Shown here piece after piece: positions 5,593 to 14,842 of a stretch of DNA of 14,944 bases (its first letter is position 1; each line of letters opens with the position of its first letter). The notes under the pieces are model-generated. The model was not told the DNA's origin, ran no database searches, and saw nothing but the letters and a program-made list of their open reading frames with translations. Source of the DNA: CAIKZJ01 sp964626015 (GTDB lineage Bacteria; Bacteroidota; Ignavibacteria; Tepidaquicellales; Tepidaquicellaceae); assembly GCA_964626015.1 (NCBI GenBank), contig CAZVCC010000068.1, forward strand, positions 1 to 14,944, written 5' to 3'. Made by a program: the position numbers and the translations under genes.

Positions 5593-6126
5593 ATGGAAAA
5601 AATTAAAAAGAATGAGGTCATTGCTGAAGTTAAAGACTTGATGAACAATTCGCCTGCATTATATTTTATTGATTTTGCCGGATTGACTGTGGCGGATGAT
5701 GACAAACTCCGCGGTGAATTCTATAAGGCAAACATCAAATACAAGGTTGTAAAGAACACTCTCATTTTGCGTGCTTTGAATGAAAGTGAAAATTACAAAC
5801 AGTTTGCAGATGATATTAAAAATCATTTAAAAGGTAATACAGGTGTAATTTTCTCGGGTAATGATCCGGTTGCTCCTGCGAAAATTCTCAAAAAAGTTAC
5901 GGAAAAAAGTGATAAACCCAAATTTAAATCTGCTATCGTTGACGGTCAGTACTACGGCAGCGGAAAAATGGATTTACTCGCTTCTCTGTTATCTAAAGAA
6001 GAAATTATTGCAGGAATTCTCTCAAGTCTCGATTCACCCGTATCGGGTATTGTCGGCTCTATTAATGCTGTCGTCAGAGACCTTGCAAGTATCATTGAGG
6101 AAGTTGCCAAGAAAAAGGCAGCTTAG
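5593..6126 (+). CDS. rplJ: 50S ribosomal protein L10
   Basis: A 177-residue protein of normal length. L10 anchors the L7/L12 dimers to 23S rRNA next to L11, forming the stalk that recruits translational GTPases. The N-terminal RNA-binding domain includes YFIDFAGLTVADDDKLRGEF (residues 24-43) and YKVVKNTLILRALNE (50-64). The segment KGNTGVIFSGNDPVAPAKIL (residues 84-103) is typical. The C-terminal helix (about 145-177) that binds L12 dimers ends in a lysine/alanine tail. The ATG at 5593 follows the folded leader by 20 bases and has no Shine-Dalgarno. An overlapping 97-codon frame inside the gene shows no protein-like features. Confidence 0.97.
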   Translation: MEKIKKNEVIAEVKDLMNNSPALYFIDFAGLTVADDDKLRGEFYKANIKYKVVKNTLILRALNESENYKQFADDIKNHLKGNTGVIFSGNDPVAPAKILKKVTEKSDKPKFKSAIVDGQYYGSGKMDLLASLLSKEEIIAGILSSLDSPVSGIVGSINAVVRDLASIIEEVAKKKAA

Positions 6127-6157
6127 TTTAAACAATTTTAAAAATCAAAATTAATTT

Positions 6158-6163
6158 AAAGGA
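6158..6163 (+). promoter_or_regulatory. Shine-Dalgarno sequence of rplL
   Basis: AAAGGA lies 8 bases before the rplL ATG. It is the only good match to the 16S anti-Shine-Dalgarno among the starts in this window; the others have A/T-rich leaders. Higher initiation at rplL fits the need for several L7/L12 copies per ribosome against one L10. Confidence 0.6.
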
Positions 6164-6171
6164 AATAAAAA

Positions 6172-6546
6172 ATGTCAGTAGTTGAAGAATTATTAGAAAA
6201 AATCTCAAACTTAACTTTAACTGAAGCTTCTGAATTAAAGAAAGCTTTGGAAGATAAATTCGGCGTTACAGCAGCCGCACCGGTTATGATGGCAGGTGTT
6301 GCAGCAGCTCCTACAGCAGCCGCAGAAGAAGAAAAAACCGAGTTTACGGTCTTCTTAAATGAAATCGGTGCCGATAAAATTAAAGTTATTAAAGCTGTAA
6401 AAACAGCTACCGGATTAGGTCTAACTGAAGCTAAAGCTCTCGTTGAAAGTGCACCAAAACCGGTTAAAGAGAATATGCCTAAAGCAGATGCTGAAAAATT
6501 AAAAGCAGAATTGGAAGCAGTCGGCGCAAAAGTTGAGATTAAATAG
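6172..6546 (+). CDS. rplL: 50S ribosomal protein L7/L12
   Basis: A 124-residue acidic stalk protein of standard length, present as multiple dimers on L10. The N-terminal dimerisation and L10-binding helices span residues 1-33. A flexible alanine-rich hinge follows (about 34-55, with AAAPTAAAEEE). The C-terminal domain that touches EF-Tu, EF-G and other GTPases contains KIKVIKAVKTATGLGLTEAK and LVESAPKPVKE and ends GAKVEIK. The start is supported by a Shine-Dalgarno 8 bases upstream. The gene is followed by a strong hairpin with a T-run before rpoB. Confidence 0.98.
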   Translation: MSVVEELLEKISNLTLTEASELKKALEDKFGVTAAAPVMMAGVAAAPTAAAEEEKTEFTVFLNEIGADKIKVIKAVKTATGLGLTEAKALVESAPKPVKENMPKADAEKLKAELEAVGAKVEIK

Positions 6547-6570
6547 TTCTCATAAATAAAAATTTATCTG

Positions 6571-6620
6571 AAGTAATGTGTTTAAGGAAAAGAAATTTTC
6601 CTTAAACATTATTACTTTTT
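6571..6620 (+). terminator. Hairpin with U-run between rplL and rpoB (attenuator or processing site)
   Basis: A 13-base perfect stem (6579-6591 with 6596-6608) is closed by the tetraloop GAAA. Below it a 1-by-2 internal loop leads to a further 7-base stem (6571-6577 with 6611-6617), and a run of five T ends at 6620. Total pairing is 20 base pairs, mostly A/T with a GG/CC core. In E. coli the rplL–rpoB gap carries both a partial terminator and an RNase III site. This structure, in the same place, could lower rpoBC transcription relative to ribosomal proteins, mark an mRNA processing point, or both. Full termination is unlikely unless rpoB has its own promoter. Confidence 0.65.
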
Positions 6621-6659
6621 ATTGTATTTATATTCGTAAATAATCTAATTTAAAAATAA

Positions 6660-9600
6660 ATGGAATTAAAAGGTGTTTTATCAGGCTTAAAACCCCTCAA
6701 CGCAAAAAACAACAGATTAACGTTCTCAAAATCTGACATTCATAAAGATCCACCGGATCTCCTTAACGTGCAGCTGCAGTCTTACAAGGATTTCTTACAG
6801 GAAGATGTTCCTATCAGTAAGAGAAAATCAATCGGACTTCAAAAAGTATTTGAGGACAATTTTCCTATTACAGATTCAAGGGAAACTGCATTATTAGAAT
6901 TTGTAGAATACTTTATTGAAAAACCGCCTTACACTATAATAGAGTGTCAGGAGCAGGGACTTACTTATTCGGTACCTGTTAAGGTGAAATTAAGATTATC
7001 TACAAAACCTAACTCAGCTGCAAAAGAATATAACTATGTTCTTGAACAGGATGTATATTTAGGACAGTTACCTTACATGACCCCTAGAGGCAGTTTTATC
7101 ATAAATGGTGCCGAACGGGTTATTGTAAGTCAGCTTCACAGGTCACCTGGAGTTGTATTCAGTGAATCTACTCACGCTAACGGAACAGAATTATTCTCTG
7201 CACGTGTCATACCTTATAAAGGTTCTTGGGTGGAATTTACAACTGATATAAACGACCTTCTTTATGCGTATGTAGATAGAAAGAAAAAATTCTATTTCTC
7301 TACTTTGTTAAGAGCATTATCCATTAATGACAAAGTTAAGATGATGGAACTGTTCAATCTTATAGAAGTAGTAACGATTAATGACAGATCGTATCTTGAC
7401 TTTGTTGGCAGGATAACTGTTGAGCCTGTAATTGATAAAGAAACCGGTGAAGAATTTGGTATTGAAACAGGTACAATTCTAACCGAGGAACATTTAATCT
7501 CCATTTTAAACGGAAAACTGAAATCACTTAGATTACTTAAAGCTGATTGTACTGACGGTGAAAAGGTAATATTTAATACAATAATCGAAGATGAAGAAGA
7601 AGAATTAGCAGAGAAACCTGCAGAGCCGATGACTGCGAAAGAAAAGAAAGCCGCTCAGCTCATTGCCGATGCAGAAGGAGAAAGTGCTAAAAGTTATATC
7701 GAAAAGCAGTTCTTTAATCCTAAGAAATATGATTTAGGTGAAGTTGGACGATATAAAATAAATAGAAAACTTGAGCTTAATATAGACGAGAACACAACTA
7801 TTCTTACATTAGAAGATATTAAGAAAATAATTGAATACATTAGGGATCTTGTTGATAGGAAGAAAGAAGTTGATGATATCGACCATTTAGGAAATCGTAG
7901 AGTTCGTACAGTTAATGAACAGTTATCTCAGCAGTTTGGACTTGGTCTTTCAAGAATGATTAGAACTATTAGAGAAAAAATGAGTATTCATGATGAAGAA
8001 AATTTAACTCCGTTAAGGCTTGTAAGTTCAAGACCAATTACCAGTGCTTTATCTTCATTCTTCGGAACAAGTCAACTTTCTCAGTTTATGGATCAAACCA
8101 ATCCATTGTCAGAGATGACTCACAAGAGAAGAATCTCTGCTCTTGGACCGGGCGGTCTTTCAAGAGAAAGAGCCGGTTTCGAAGTAAGAGACGTTCATTA
8201 TACACACTACGGAAGATTATGCCCGATCGAAACTCCTGAAGGTCCGAATATCGGTCTTATATCTTCATTGTGTATTCATTCAAGGGTTAATGAACTCGGT
8301 TTTATTGAAACACCATACAGAAAAGTAGAAGACGGACAGGTATCCACCGATATCGAATTTATATCTGCGGATATAGAAGACGAATACAAAATTGCACAGG
8401 CTAATGAACCACTGGACGCAAAAGGAAATTTCGTAAATAAAAAAGTTAAATCAAGATTTAAAGGCGATTTCCCGTTAGAGGAAGGAAAGCACGTTGATTA
8501 TATGGATGTTGCGACAAACCAGATTGTAAGTGCTGCCGCAGCATTAATACCGTTCTTGGAACATGACGACGCTAACAGAGCACTGATGGGAAGCAATATG
8601 CAGCGTCAAGCAGTACCTCTACTAAGACCTCAGTCTCCAATCGTAGGAACAGGATTTGAAGAAATTGTTGCGCGTGATTCACGTTCTATGATAGTCGCTG
8701 AAGCAGATGGTGTAATTGAATATGTCTCATCAGATAAGATTATAGTTAAATATAATATAAGAGAAGATTCAGAAGAAAGTTTGTTAAGTTTTGAGGATAA
8801 GAGAACAGTTGTATATAAACTGGTTAAGTTTTTAAGAACTAATCAGGACACTTCAATTAATCAGAGACCAATCGTTAGAGAAGGTCAAAGAGTTAAGAAA
8901 GGTGATATTCTTGCTGACGGTTCTTCCACTGAAAATGGTGAACTGGCTCTTGGCAGGAATATTCTTGTTGCTTTTATGCCTTGGAGAGGATTCAATTTTG
9001 AGGACGCTATCGTTATTAGTGAAAAAGTCGTTTCAAAAGATATATTCACTTCAGTTCATATTGAAGAATTCAGTCTCGAAGTAAGAGATACAAAGAGAGG
9101 TGAAGAAGAATTAACAAAAGAAATTCCAAACGTTAGTGAAGAAGCAACGAAAGACCTTGATGAGAACGGAATTGTAAGAATTGGTGCAGAAGTTAAAGAA
9201 GGTGATATATTAATAGGAAAAGTAACTCCTAAAGGTGAAACTGAACCTACACCGGAGGAAAAACTTCTTAGAGCTATATTCGGTGATAAAGCTGGTGATG
9301 TTAAGGATGCTTCTTTAAAAGCTCCTCCGGGATTGAAGGGAATTGTTATTAACAGAAAATTATTCTCCAGGAAAACCAAAGATTCAGAAGGCAAAAGAGA
9401 AGAAAAGAAAAGAATTGATAAATTTGAATCTGAAAGACGGAAAGAGATTAAAGAGCTTAACTTAAAACTCGCTGAAAAACTTGGTATTTTGCTGGATGGT
9501 AAAGACTCTGAAGGGATAAGAGATACAAAAGGAAATATTATAATCAGAAGAAACTACACATTTAAAAGGGAAACATTCACAAACCTTTTAATTAATGATA

Positions 9601-10496
9601 ACATTGATTTAAGAGATCTTGACACTGAAAGTGATTGGTCTAACAGTAAGAGAGCCAATTCAATGATAATAGATATTTTCAAGAATTATCAGTACAAGTA
9701 TGTTGAGATTGAAGAAAAATACAAAAGACTTAAAGTCAAAGTGACTTTGGGAGATGAACTGCCTAACGGTGTTGTTAAACTCGCAAAAGTTTACGTTGCA
9801 AAGAAAAGAAAGTTATCGGTTGGTGATAAAATGGCCGGCAGACACGGAAACAAAGGCGTTGTTGCAAAAATTGTATCTCCCGAAGATATGCCATTTATGC
9901 CTGACGGCAGACCGGTCGATATTGTGCTCAATCCTCTCGGTGTTCCCTCACGAATGAATCTCGGTCAGTTGTACGAAACTGCATTAGGCTGGGTTGGAAA
10001 ACTAAATGGAGTTAAATTTGCGACACCTATATTTGACGGTGCATCTGTTGAAGAAATAATTAAGTCATTAGAGCAATCTGGTTTGCCCAATAATTCTCGT
10101 TCTGATTTATACGATGGAATGACAGGTATTAAATTTGATCAGCAGGTTACTTTAGGATATATTTATATGTTAAAGTTATCTCACCTTGTTGATGATAAGA
10201 TTCATGCTCGTTCGATTGGACCTTATTCACTGATTACTCAACAACCGCTTGGTGGTAAAGCTCAATTTGGAGGTCAAAGATTCGGAGAGATGGAGTGCTG
10301 GGCTTTGCAAGGATACGGAGCTTCTCATATCTTGAGGGAAATGCTGACTGTCAAGAGCGATGATGTAATCGGCAGAAGTAAGGTGTATGAAGCAATTATA
10401 AAGGGTGAAAATCTTCCTGAACCTAATATACCAGAAGCATTCAACGTTATAATGAAGGAATTACAGGGATTAGGTCTGGATATTAATATTGATTAA
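6660..10496 (+). CDS. rpoB: DNA-directed RNA polymerase subunit beta
   Basis: A 1278-residue catalytic subunit. The rifampicin-binding cluster is at residues 467-500 (FFGTSQLSQFMDQTNPLSEM, then THKRRISALGPGG). The residues matching E. coli D516, H526 and S531 are D478, H488 and S493, so no classic resistance change is seen. CPIETPEGPNIGLI follows (521-534). The active-site segment GDKMAGRHGNKGVV is at 1055-1068, and the C-terminal clamp motif FGEMECWALQGYGA at 1208-1221. The end, NLPEPNIPEAFNVIMKELQGLGLD, is canonical. One departure: before FFNPKKYDLGEVGRYKIN (351-368), where most bacteria carry RPGEPPT, there is instead an acidic and lysine/alanine-rich stretch (310-346). The start is ATG with an A-rich leader and no Shine-Dalgarno. 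rpoC follows after 36 bases. Confidence 0.98.
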   Translation: MELKGVLSGLKPLNAKNNRLTFSKSDIHKDPPDLLNVQLQSYKDFLQEDVPISKRKSIGLQKVFEDNFPITDSRETALLEFVEYFIEKPPYTIIECQEQGLTYSVPVKVKLRLSTKPNSAAKEYNYVLEQDVYLGQLPYMTPRGSFIINGAERVIVSQLHRSPGVVFSESTHANGTELFSARVIPYKGSWVEFTTDINDLLYAYVDRKKKFYFSTLLRALSINDKVKMMELFNLIEVVTINDRSYLDFVGRITVEPVIDKETGEEFGIETGTILTEEHLISILNGKLKSLRLLKADCTDGEKVIFNTIIEDEEEELAEKPAEPMTAKEKKAAQLIADAEGESAKSYIEKQFFNPKKYDLGEVGRYKINRKLELNIDENTTILTLEDIKKIIEYIRDLVDRKKEVDDIDHLGNRRVRTVNEQLSQQFGLGLSRMIRTIREKMSIHDEENLTPLRLVSSRPITSALSSFFGTSQLSQFMDQTNPLSEMTHKRRISALGPGGLSRERAGFEVRDVHYTHYGRLCPIETPEGPNIGLISSLCIHSRVNELGFIETPYRKVEDGQVSTDIEFISADIEDEYKIAQANEPLDAKGNFVNKKVKSRFKGDFPLEEGKHVDYMDVATNQIVSAAAALIPFLEHDDANRALMGSNMQRQAVPLLRPQSPIVGTGFEEIVARDSRSMIVAEADGVIEYVSSDKIIVKYNIREDSEESLLSFEDKRTVVYKLVKFLRTNQDTSINQRPIVREGQRVKKGDILADGSSTENGELALGRNILVAFMPWRGFNFEDAIVISEKVVSKDIFTSVHIEEFSLEVRDTKRGEEELTKEIPNVSEEATKDLDENGIVRIGAEVKEGDILIGKVTPKGETEPTPEEKLLRAIFGDKAGDVKDASLKAPPGLKGIVINRKLFSRKTKDSEGKREEKKRIDKFESERRKEIKELNLKLAEKLGILLDGKDSEGIRDTKGNIIIRRNYTFKRETFTNLLINDNIDLRDLDTESDWSNSKRANSMIIDIFKNYQYKYVEIEEKYKRLKVKVTLGDELPNGVVKLAKVYVAKKRKLSVGDKMAGRHGNKGVVAKIVSPEDMPFMPDGRPVDIVLNPLGVPSRMNLGQLYETALGWVGKLNGVKFATPIFDGASVEEIIKSLEQSGLPNNSRSDLYDGMTGIKFDQQVTLGYIYMLKLSHLVDDKIHARSIGPYSLITQQPLGGKAQFGGQRFGEMECWALQGYGASHILREMLTVKSDDVIGRSKVYEAIIKGENLPEPNIPEAFNVIMKELQGLGLDINID

Positions 10497-10532
10497 TTCA
10501 AACAATAAAAGAAATTAAATTTATTTAAATAT

Positions 10533-13500
10533 ATGCCAATTAAAACCGAACAAAAGAGGAAACGCTTTTCAAAAATAACGATAAACGTTGCTTCTACGGA
10601 TACAATAATATCAAACTCTTATGGTGAAGTTACTAAGCCTGAAACCATAAATTACAGAACTTTTAAGCCGGATAAAGACGGTTTGTTCTGTGAAAAGATT
10701 TTCGGTCCTGTAAAAGACTGGGAATGTCACTGCGGTAAGTACAGAGGCATAAGATACAAAGGTATTGTGTGTGACAGATGTGGTGTTGAGATTAACATGA
10801 AAAATGTCAGACGGGAAAGGATGGGGCATATATCTTTATGTGTACCCGTTGTACATATTTGGTATTTCAGATCATTACCATCCAAGATTGGATACGTATT
10901 AGGTATTACTTCAAAAGATCTGGAGAAGATTATATATTATGAATCGTATGTTGTTATTAATCCCGGTAAGTCAAGATTCAAAAAGAATGAATTGATATCG
11001 GAAGAGGATTATTTAGAAGAATTAGCGAAGATGCCTGAGGATAACCAATTTCTGGATGACGATGATAAAAATAAGTTTTTAGTAGACCAGGGAGGTAGAG
11101 CTGTTAAAGAGATGTTGAGAAGAGTTGTTATTAATGAAGAAATATCAAGGCTTCGAGCTGAACTGCAGGATGAACCCTCGGCTGTAAAGAAGGCTGAAAA
11201 TATAAAGAGGTTAAGAGTACTCGAATCATTTAAGCTGAAACCGGATGGTAAACCAAATAAACCTGAGTGGATGGTATTTGATGTTATTCCTGTAATACCG
11301 CCTGAATTGAGACCTTTGGTACCTTTAGAAGGAGGCAGGTTTGCAACGAGCGATTTAAATGATTTATATAGAAGAGTAATAATTAGAAATAACAGATTAA
11401 AAAGATTAATAGATATAAAAGCACCCGAAGTTATTCTAAGAAATGAAAAGAGAATGCTTCAGGAGGCTGTTGATGCGTTGCTCGATAATTCAAGGAGAGT
11501 TACGGCAGTAAGAGCTGAAAATAGAGCATTAAAATCTCTATCGGATATTCTAAAAGGTAAGCAGGGAAGATTCCGTCAGAATTTGTTAGGTAAAAGAGTT
11601 GACTATTCGGGTCGTTCAGTTATTGTTGTTGGTCCTGAGTTAAAACTCCATCAGTGCGGTATTCCAAAGGATATGGCTCTTGAATTATTTAAACCATTCG
11701 TAATAAGAAGGCTCATTGACAGGGATTATGTAAAGACCGTAAAAAGTGCTAAAAAACTTATTGATAAAAGAACTCCTGAAGTATGGGATATTCTTGAGAA
11801 CGTAATTGACGGACATCCTGTTATGCTGAACCGTGCACCTACGCTACACAGACTAAGTATACAGGCATTTCAGCCGGTACTTATTGAAGGTAAAGCTATA
11901 ACACTGCATCCTTTCGTCTGTACTGCATTTAACGCTGACTTTGACGGAGACCAGATGGCAGTACACGTTCCTTTATCTTATGATGCACAGCTTGAAGCTA
12001 CAATTCTGATGTTATCAACACATAATATTCTTTCACCTCAGAATGGTAACCCGATTATTGTTCCTAATCAGGAATTGGTTCTCGGATGCTATTATCTGAC
12101 AAAAGACCTTAAGGGAGATAAAGGAGAAGGAAAGTTATTTTCTTCACCAAAAGAATTATTAGTTGCAGTAAACAATAAAGTAGTTGGTTTACATGCAAGG
12201 ATAAAGATAAGAATTAAGGGTGAATTAATAGAAACAACCGCTGGACGCGTTATTTTTAATGAAATAGTACCTGAGGAAATTCCTTATATTAATGAACTGT
12301 TGAGAAAGAAGAAAATCATTTCGATAATTGGAATGATATACAGAAAAGTAGGAAATCAAAAAACTGCTATATTCTTAGACAAACTTAAAGAACTTGGATT
12401 TAAGTATGCTACAGAAGGCGGTTTATCAGTTAATATTGATGATATTGAGGTTCCGAGCACTAAGAAAAGAATAATTGAAGAAGCATTAGCTAAAGTAGAT
12501 TCAATAGAAAAACAAAAGAATAAAGGTATAATCTCTGAAAACGAAAGGTATAATAAGGTCATTGATAACTGGACTCACGTTCGTGACCAGGTTAAGAACG
12601 ATCTAATGGATAATCTTCGCAAATCTAAAAAAGGATTCAATTCTCTGCACATGATGATTGATTCTGGTGCAAGAGGTTCTGCTGAGCAGGTGAGCCAGCT
12701 TGCGGGTATGAGAGGTCTTATGCAGAAACCGCAAAAATCATTAACAGGACAGGCGGGTGAAATTATTGAAAATCCGATTATTGCGAATTTTAAAGAAGGT
12801 TTGTCAATTCTCGAATACTTTATTTCAACCCACGGTGCCAGAAAAGGACTTGCTGATACAGCATTAAAGACTGCTGACGCAGGTTATCTTACGAGAAGAC
12901 TTGTCGATGTTGCTCAGGACGTAATAATCACTGAGAAAGATTGCGGTACTATCAGAGGAGTATATACAGAAGCACTTAAAGAGGGTGAAGATGTAAAGGA
13001 ACCTCTTGCTGAAAGAATTCTTGGAAGAGTTACAACTCATGATGTTGTAAATCCTTTGACAAAGGAAATAATAGTTAAAACAGGCGATGAAATCGATGAA
13101 GATAAAGTAAAAATTATTTCTGAGCTGCCAATAACAGGTGTTGAAATACGTTCTGTATTAACATGTGAATCAAAACGCGGTGTCTGTACAAAATGTTACG
13201 GCAGGGATTTATCCACAGGAAAGATGGTAAATGTCGGCGAAGCAGTGGGTATTATTGCTGCACAGTCTATCGGTGAACCGGGAACCCAGCTGACACTAAG
13301 AACATTCCACATCGGTGGTACAGCGAGTAAAATTGTAACACAATCAGAAATCACTTCAAAGTTTGAAGGAAAAGTAGTGTTTGAAAATTTCAAGATTGTC
13401 GAATACATAACACCTGCAGATGTTCAGCATATTTCACTAAGCAGAAATGGTGTTATAAATATTGTAGACGACAAGAAGAATATATTAACTAAATATCAGG

Positions 13501-14789
13501 TTCCTTACGGTTCAAAATTAAAAGTAAAACATAACGAGAAAGTAACTAAAGATCAGAAACTTTATGAGTGGGATCCTTATAATTCTGTAATCGTTGCTGA
13601 ACATAACGGAACACTTAAGTATCATGACCTTGAAGAAGGTAAGCAGTATGAGCTGGTTGTTGACGACTTGGGCAATCTTCAGAAAACAGTTATTGAAAGT
13701 AAAGACAAAACAAAGAGTCCTACATTACAGATTGTAAGTAATAAGGGCAAAGTTTTAAGTTCTTATCTTATTCCTGCCAAAGCTAACCTTTCATTTGCCG
13801 ATGGTGAGGAAATAAAAGCAGGAACAATAATTGCTAAAATTCCAAGAGATTCAGGTAAAACAAGAGATATTACAGGAGGTTTACCCAGAGTAACTGAATT
13901 ATTTGAAGCAAGAAGTCCTGCCGACCCTGCGAAGATTGCAGAGATTGACGGTAAAGTTGAAATCGGTAAAATATCAAGAGGAAGCAGAGAAGTCCTGTTA
14001 TCAAGCCAGGATGGATCAAAGAAAATTGATTACAGAATACCTGTTTCAAAGCATATTCTAGTTAGAAGCGGTGATTATGTCTCTGCAGGAGAACCGTTAA
14101 CCGGCGGTGCTTTTGACCCGGTAGATATATTGAAGATTAAAGGTGTTTCTGAAGTTCAGGAATATCTTGTTAACGAAATTCAGGAAGTATACAGAATACA
14201 GGGCGTAAAAATAAATGATAAACACATTGAGGTTATTGTTAGGCAAATGCTTCAAAAGGTTAAAGTTACAAGCTCCGGTGATACAACATTTCTTGAAGGC
14301 GATGTAATTCATAAGAATACTTTTGCCGAGGGAAATGAAAGAATTCGCGGGATGGTTGTTGTAACTGATAAGGGTGATAGTGATGCGGTTTCAGTTGGCG
14401 AGCTTTTGCCGAAAAAAGCTGTTAAAGAACTTAACTCGTTGTTAAAGAAAAAGAATAAAACAGGTATTAAAACGCGAGATGCAGTACCTGCGACGGCAGA
14501 TGCGGTGTTGTTGGGAATAACACAGACATCGTTATCTACTGACAGCTTCATTTCGGCAGCCTCATTCCAGGAGACAACAAGAGTTCTGACTGATGCGGCT
14601 ATTAAAGGCAAGGTTGATTATTTACTTGGATTGAAGGAAAACGTTATTATCGGTCAGATAATTCCGGCAGGTACCGGTTTAAGGAAATATAAAGAATTGA
14701 TTGTTTCGCATGTAGATAAGCACTCAATGGAAGAATTTAGTGAAGTTGTTGACGATACAGAAAAAGTTAAAAAGGAATACGAGATATAA
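10533..14789 (+). CDS. rpoC: DNA-directed RNA polymerase subunit beta'
   Basis: A 1418-residue subunit, similar in length to E. coli. The N-terminal zinc site is C65, C67, C80 and C83. The second zinc site is C804, C878, C885 and C888. The magnesium-binding loop NADFDGDQM is at 467-475, with D469, D471 and D473 as metal ligands. The lid/rudder region holds GKRVDYSGRSVIVVGPEL (353-370). The bridge helix spans about 755-790. The trigger loop starts at GTQLTLRTFHIGG (917-929) and is interrupted by about 180 residues, rejoining at ITGGLPRVTELFEAR (1113-1127). That is the position and size of the SI3 insertion of two sandwich-barrel hybrid motifs, seen in Proteobacteria and the Bacteroidota group. 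A strong terminator follows the stop codon by 23 bases. Confidence 0.98.
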   Translation: MPIKTEQKRKRFSKITINVASTDTIISNSYGEVTKPETINYRTFKPDKDGLFCEKIFGPVKDWECHCGKYRGIRYKGIVCDRCGVEINMKNVRRERMGHISLCVPVVHIWYFRSLPSKIGYVLGITSKDLEKIIYYESYVVINPGKSRFKKNELISEEDYLEELAKMPEDNQFLDDDDKNKFLVDQGGRAVKEMLRRVVINEEISRLRAELQDEPSAVKKAENIKRLRVLESFKLKPDGKPNKPEWMVFDVIPVIPPELRPLVPLEGGRFATSDLNDLYRRVIIRNNRLKRLIDIKAPEVILRNEKRMLQEAVDALLDNSRRVTAVRAENRALKSLSDILKGKQGRFRQNLLGKRVDYSGRSVIVVGPELKLHQCGIPKDMALELFKPFVIRRLIDRDYVKTVKSAKKLIDKRTPEVWDILENVIDGHPVMLNRAPTLHRLSIQAFQPVLIEGKAITLHPFVCTAFNADFDGDQMAVHVPLSYDAQLEATILMLSTHNILSPQNGNPIIVPNQELVLGCYYLTKDLKGDKGEGKLFSSPKELLVAVNNKVVGLHARIKIRIKGELIETTAGRVIFNEIVPEEIPYINELLRKKKIISIIGMIYRKVGNQKTAIFLDKLKELGFKYATEGGLSVNIDDIEVPSTKKRIIEEALAKVDSIEKQKNKGIISENERYNKVIDNWTHVRDQVKNDLMDNLRKSKKGFNSLHMMIDSGARGSAEQVSQLAGMRGLMQKPQKSLTGQAGEIIENPIIANFKEGLSILEYFISTHGARKGLADTALKTADAGYLTRRLVDVAQDVIITEKDCGTIRGVYTEALKEGEDVKEPLAERILGRVTTHDVVNPLTKEIIVKTGDEIDEDKVKIISELPITGVEIRSVLTCESKRGVCTKCYGRDLSTGKMVNVGEAVGIIAAQSIGEPGTQLTLRTFHIGGTASKIVTQSEITSKFEGKVVFENFKIVEYITPADVQHISLSRNGVINIVDDKKNILTKYQVPYGSKLKVKHNEKVTKDQKLYEWDPYNSVIVAEHNGTLKYHDLEEGKQYELVVDDLGNLQKTVIESKDKTKSPTLQIVSNKGKVLSSYLIPAKANLSFADGEEIKAGTIIAKIPRDSGKTRDITGGLPRVTELFEARSPADPAKIAEIDGKVEIGKISRGSREVLLSSQDGSKKIDYRIPVSKHILVRSGDYVSAGEPLTGGAFDPVDILKIKGVSEVQEYLVNEIQEVYRIQGVKINDKHIEVIVRQMLQKVKVTSSGDTTFLEGDVIHKNTFAEGNERIRGMVVVTDKGDSDAVSVGELLPKKAVKELNSLLKKKNKTGIKTRDAVPATADAVLLGITQTSLSTDSFISAASFQETTRVLTDAAIKGKVDYLLGLKENVIIGQIIPAGTGLRKYKELIVSHVDKHSMEEFSEVVDDTEKVKKEYEI

Positions 14790-14812
14790 AAATATTTTGA
14801 AAGTAAATTTAC

Positions 14813-14842
14813 AAGGGCTGGAAACAGCCCTTTTTTGTTTTT
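14813..14842 (+). terminator. Intrinsic terminator after rpoC
   Basis: AAGGGCTG (14813-14820) and CAGCCCTT (14825-14832) form a perfect eight-base stem around a GAAA tetraloop. A T-tract from 14831 to 14842 is broken by a single G at 14837. This is a textbook rho-independent terminator and marks the end of the rpoBC transcript. Confidence 0.95.

Noticed and set aside
5861..6154. A 97-codon reading frame overlapping rplJ
   Set aside because: It lies within rplJ in another frame, shows no domain or sensible composition, and rplJ is unmistakable.
6622..6652. A TTG and TAATTTA pair just before rpoB as a possible rpoB promoter
   Set aside because: It would start transcription essentially at the ATG, the spacing is 21 and the -7 element is poor; possible as a leaderless start but not supportable.
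9056..9394. A 112-codon minus-strand frame inside rpoB, and similar antisense frames in rpoC and elsewhere
   Set aside because: They are antisense to strongly conserved coding sequence, serine/leucine-rich as expected from reverse reading of lysine/glutamate-rich genes, and have no support of their own.
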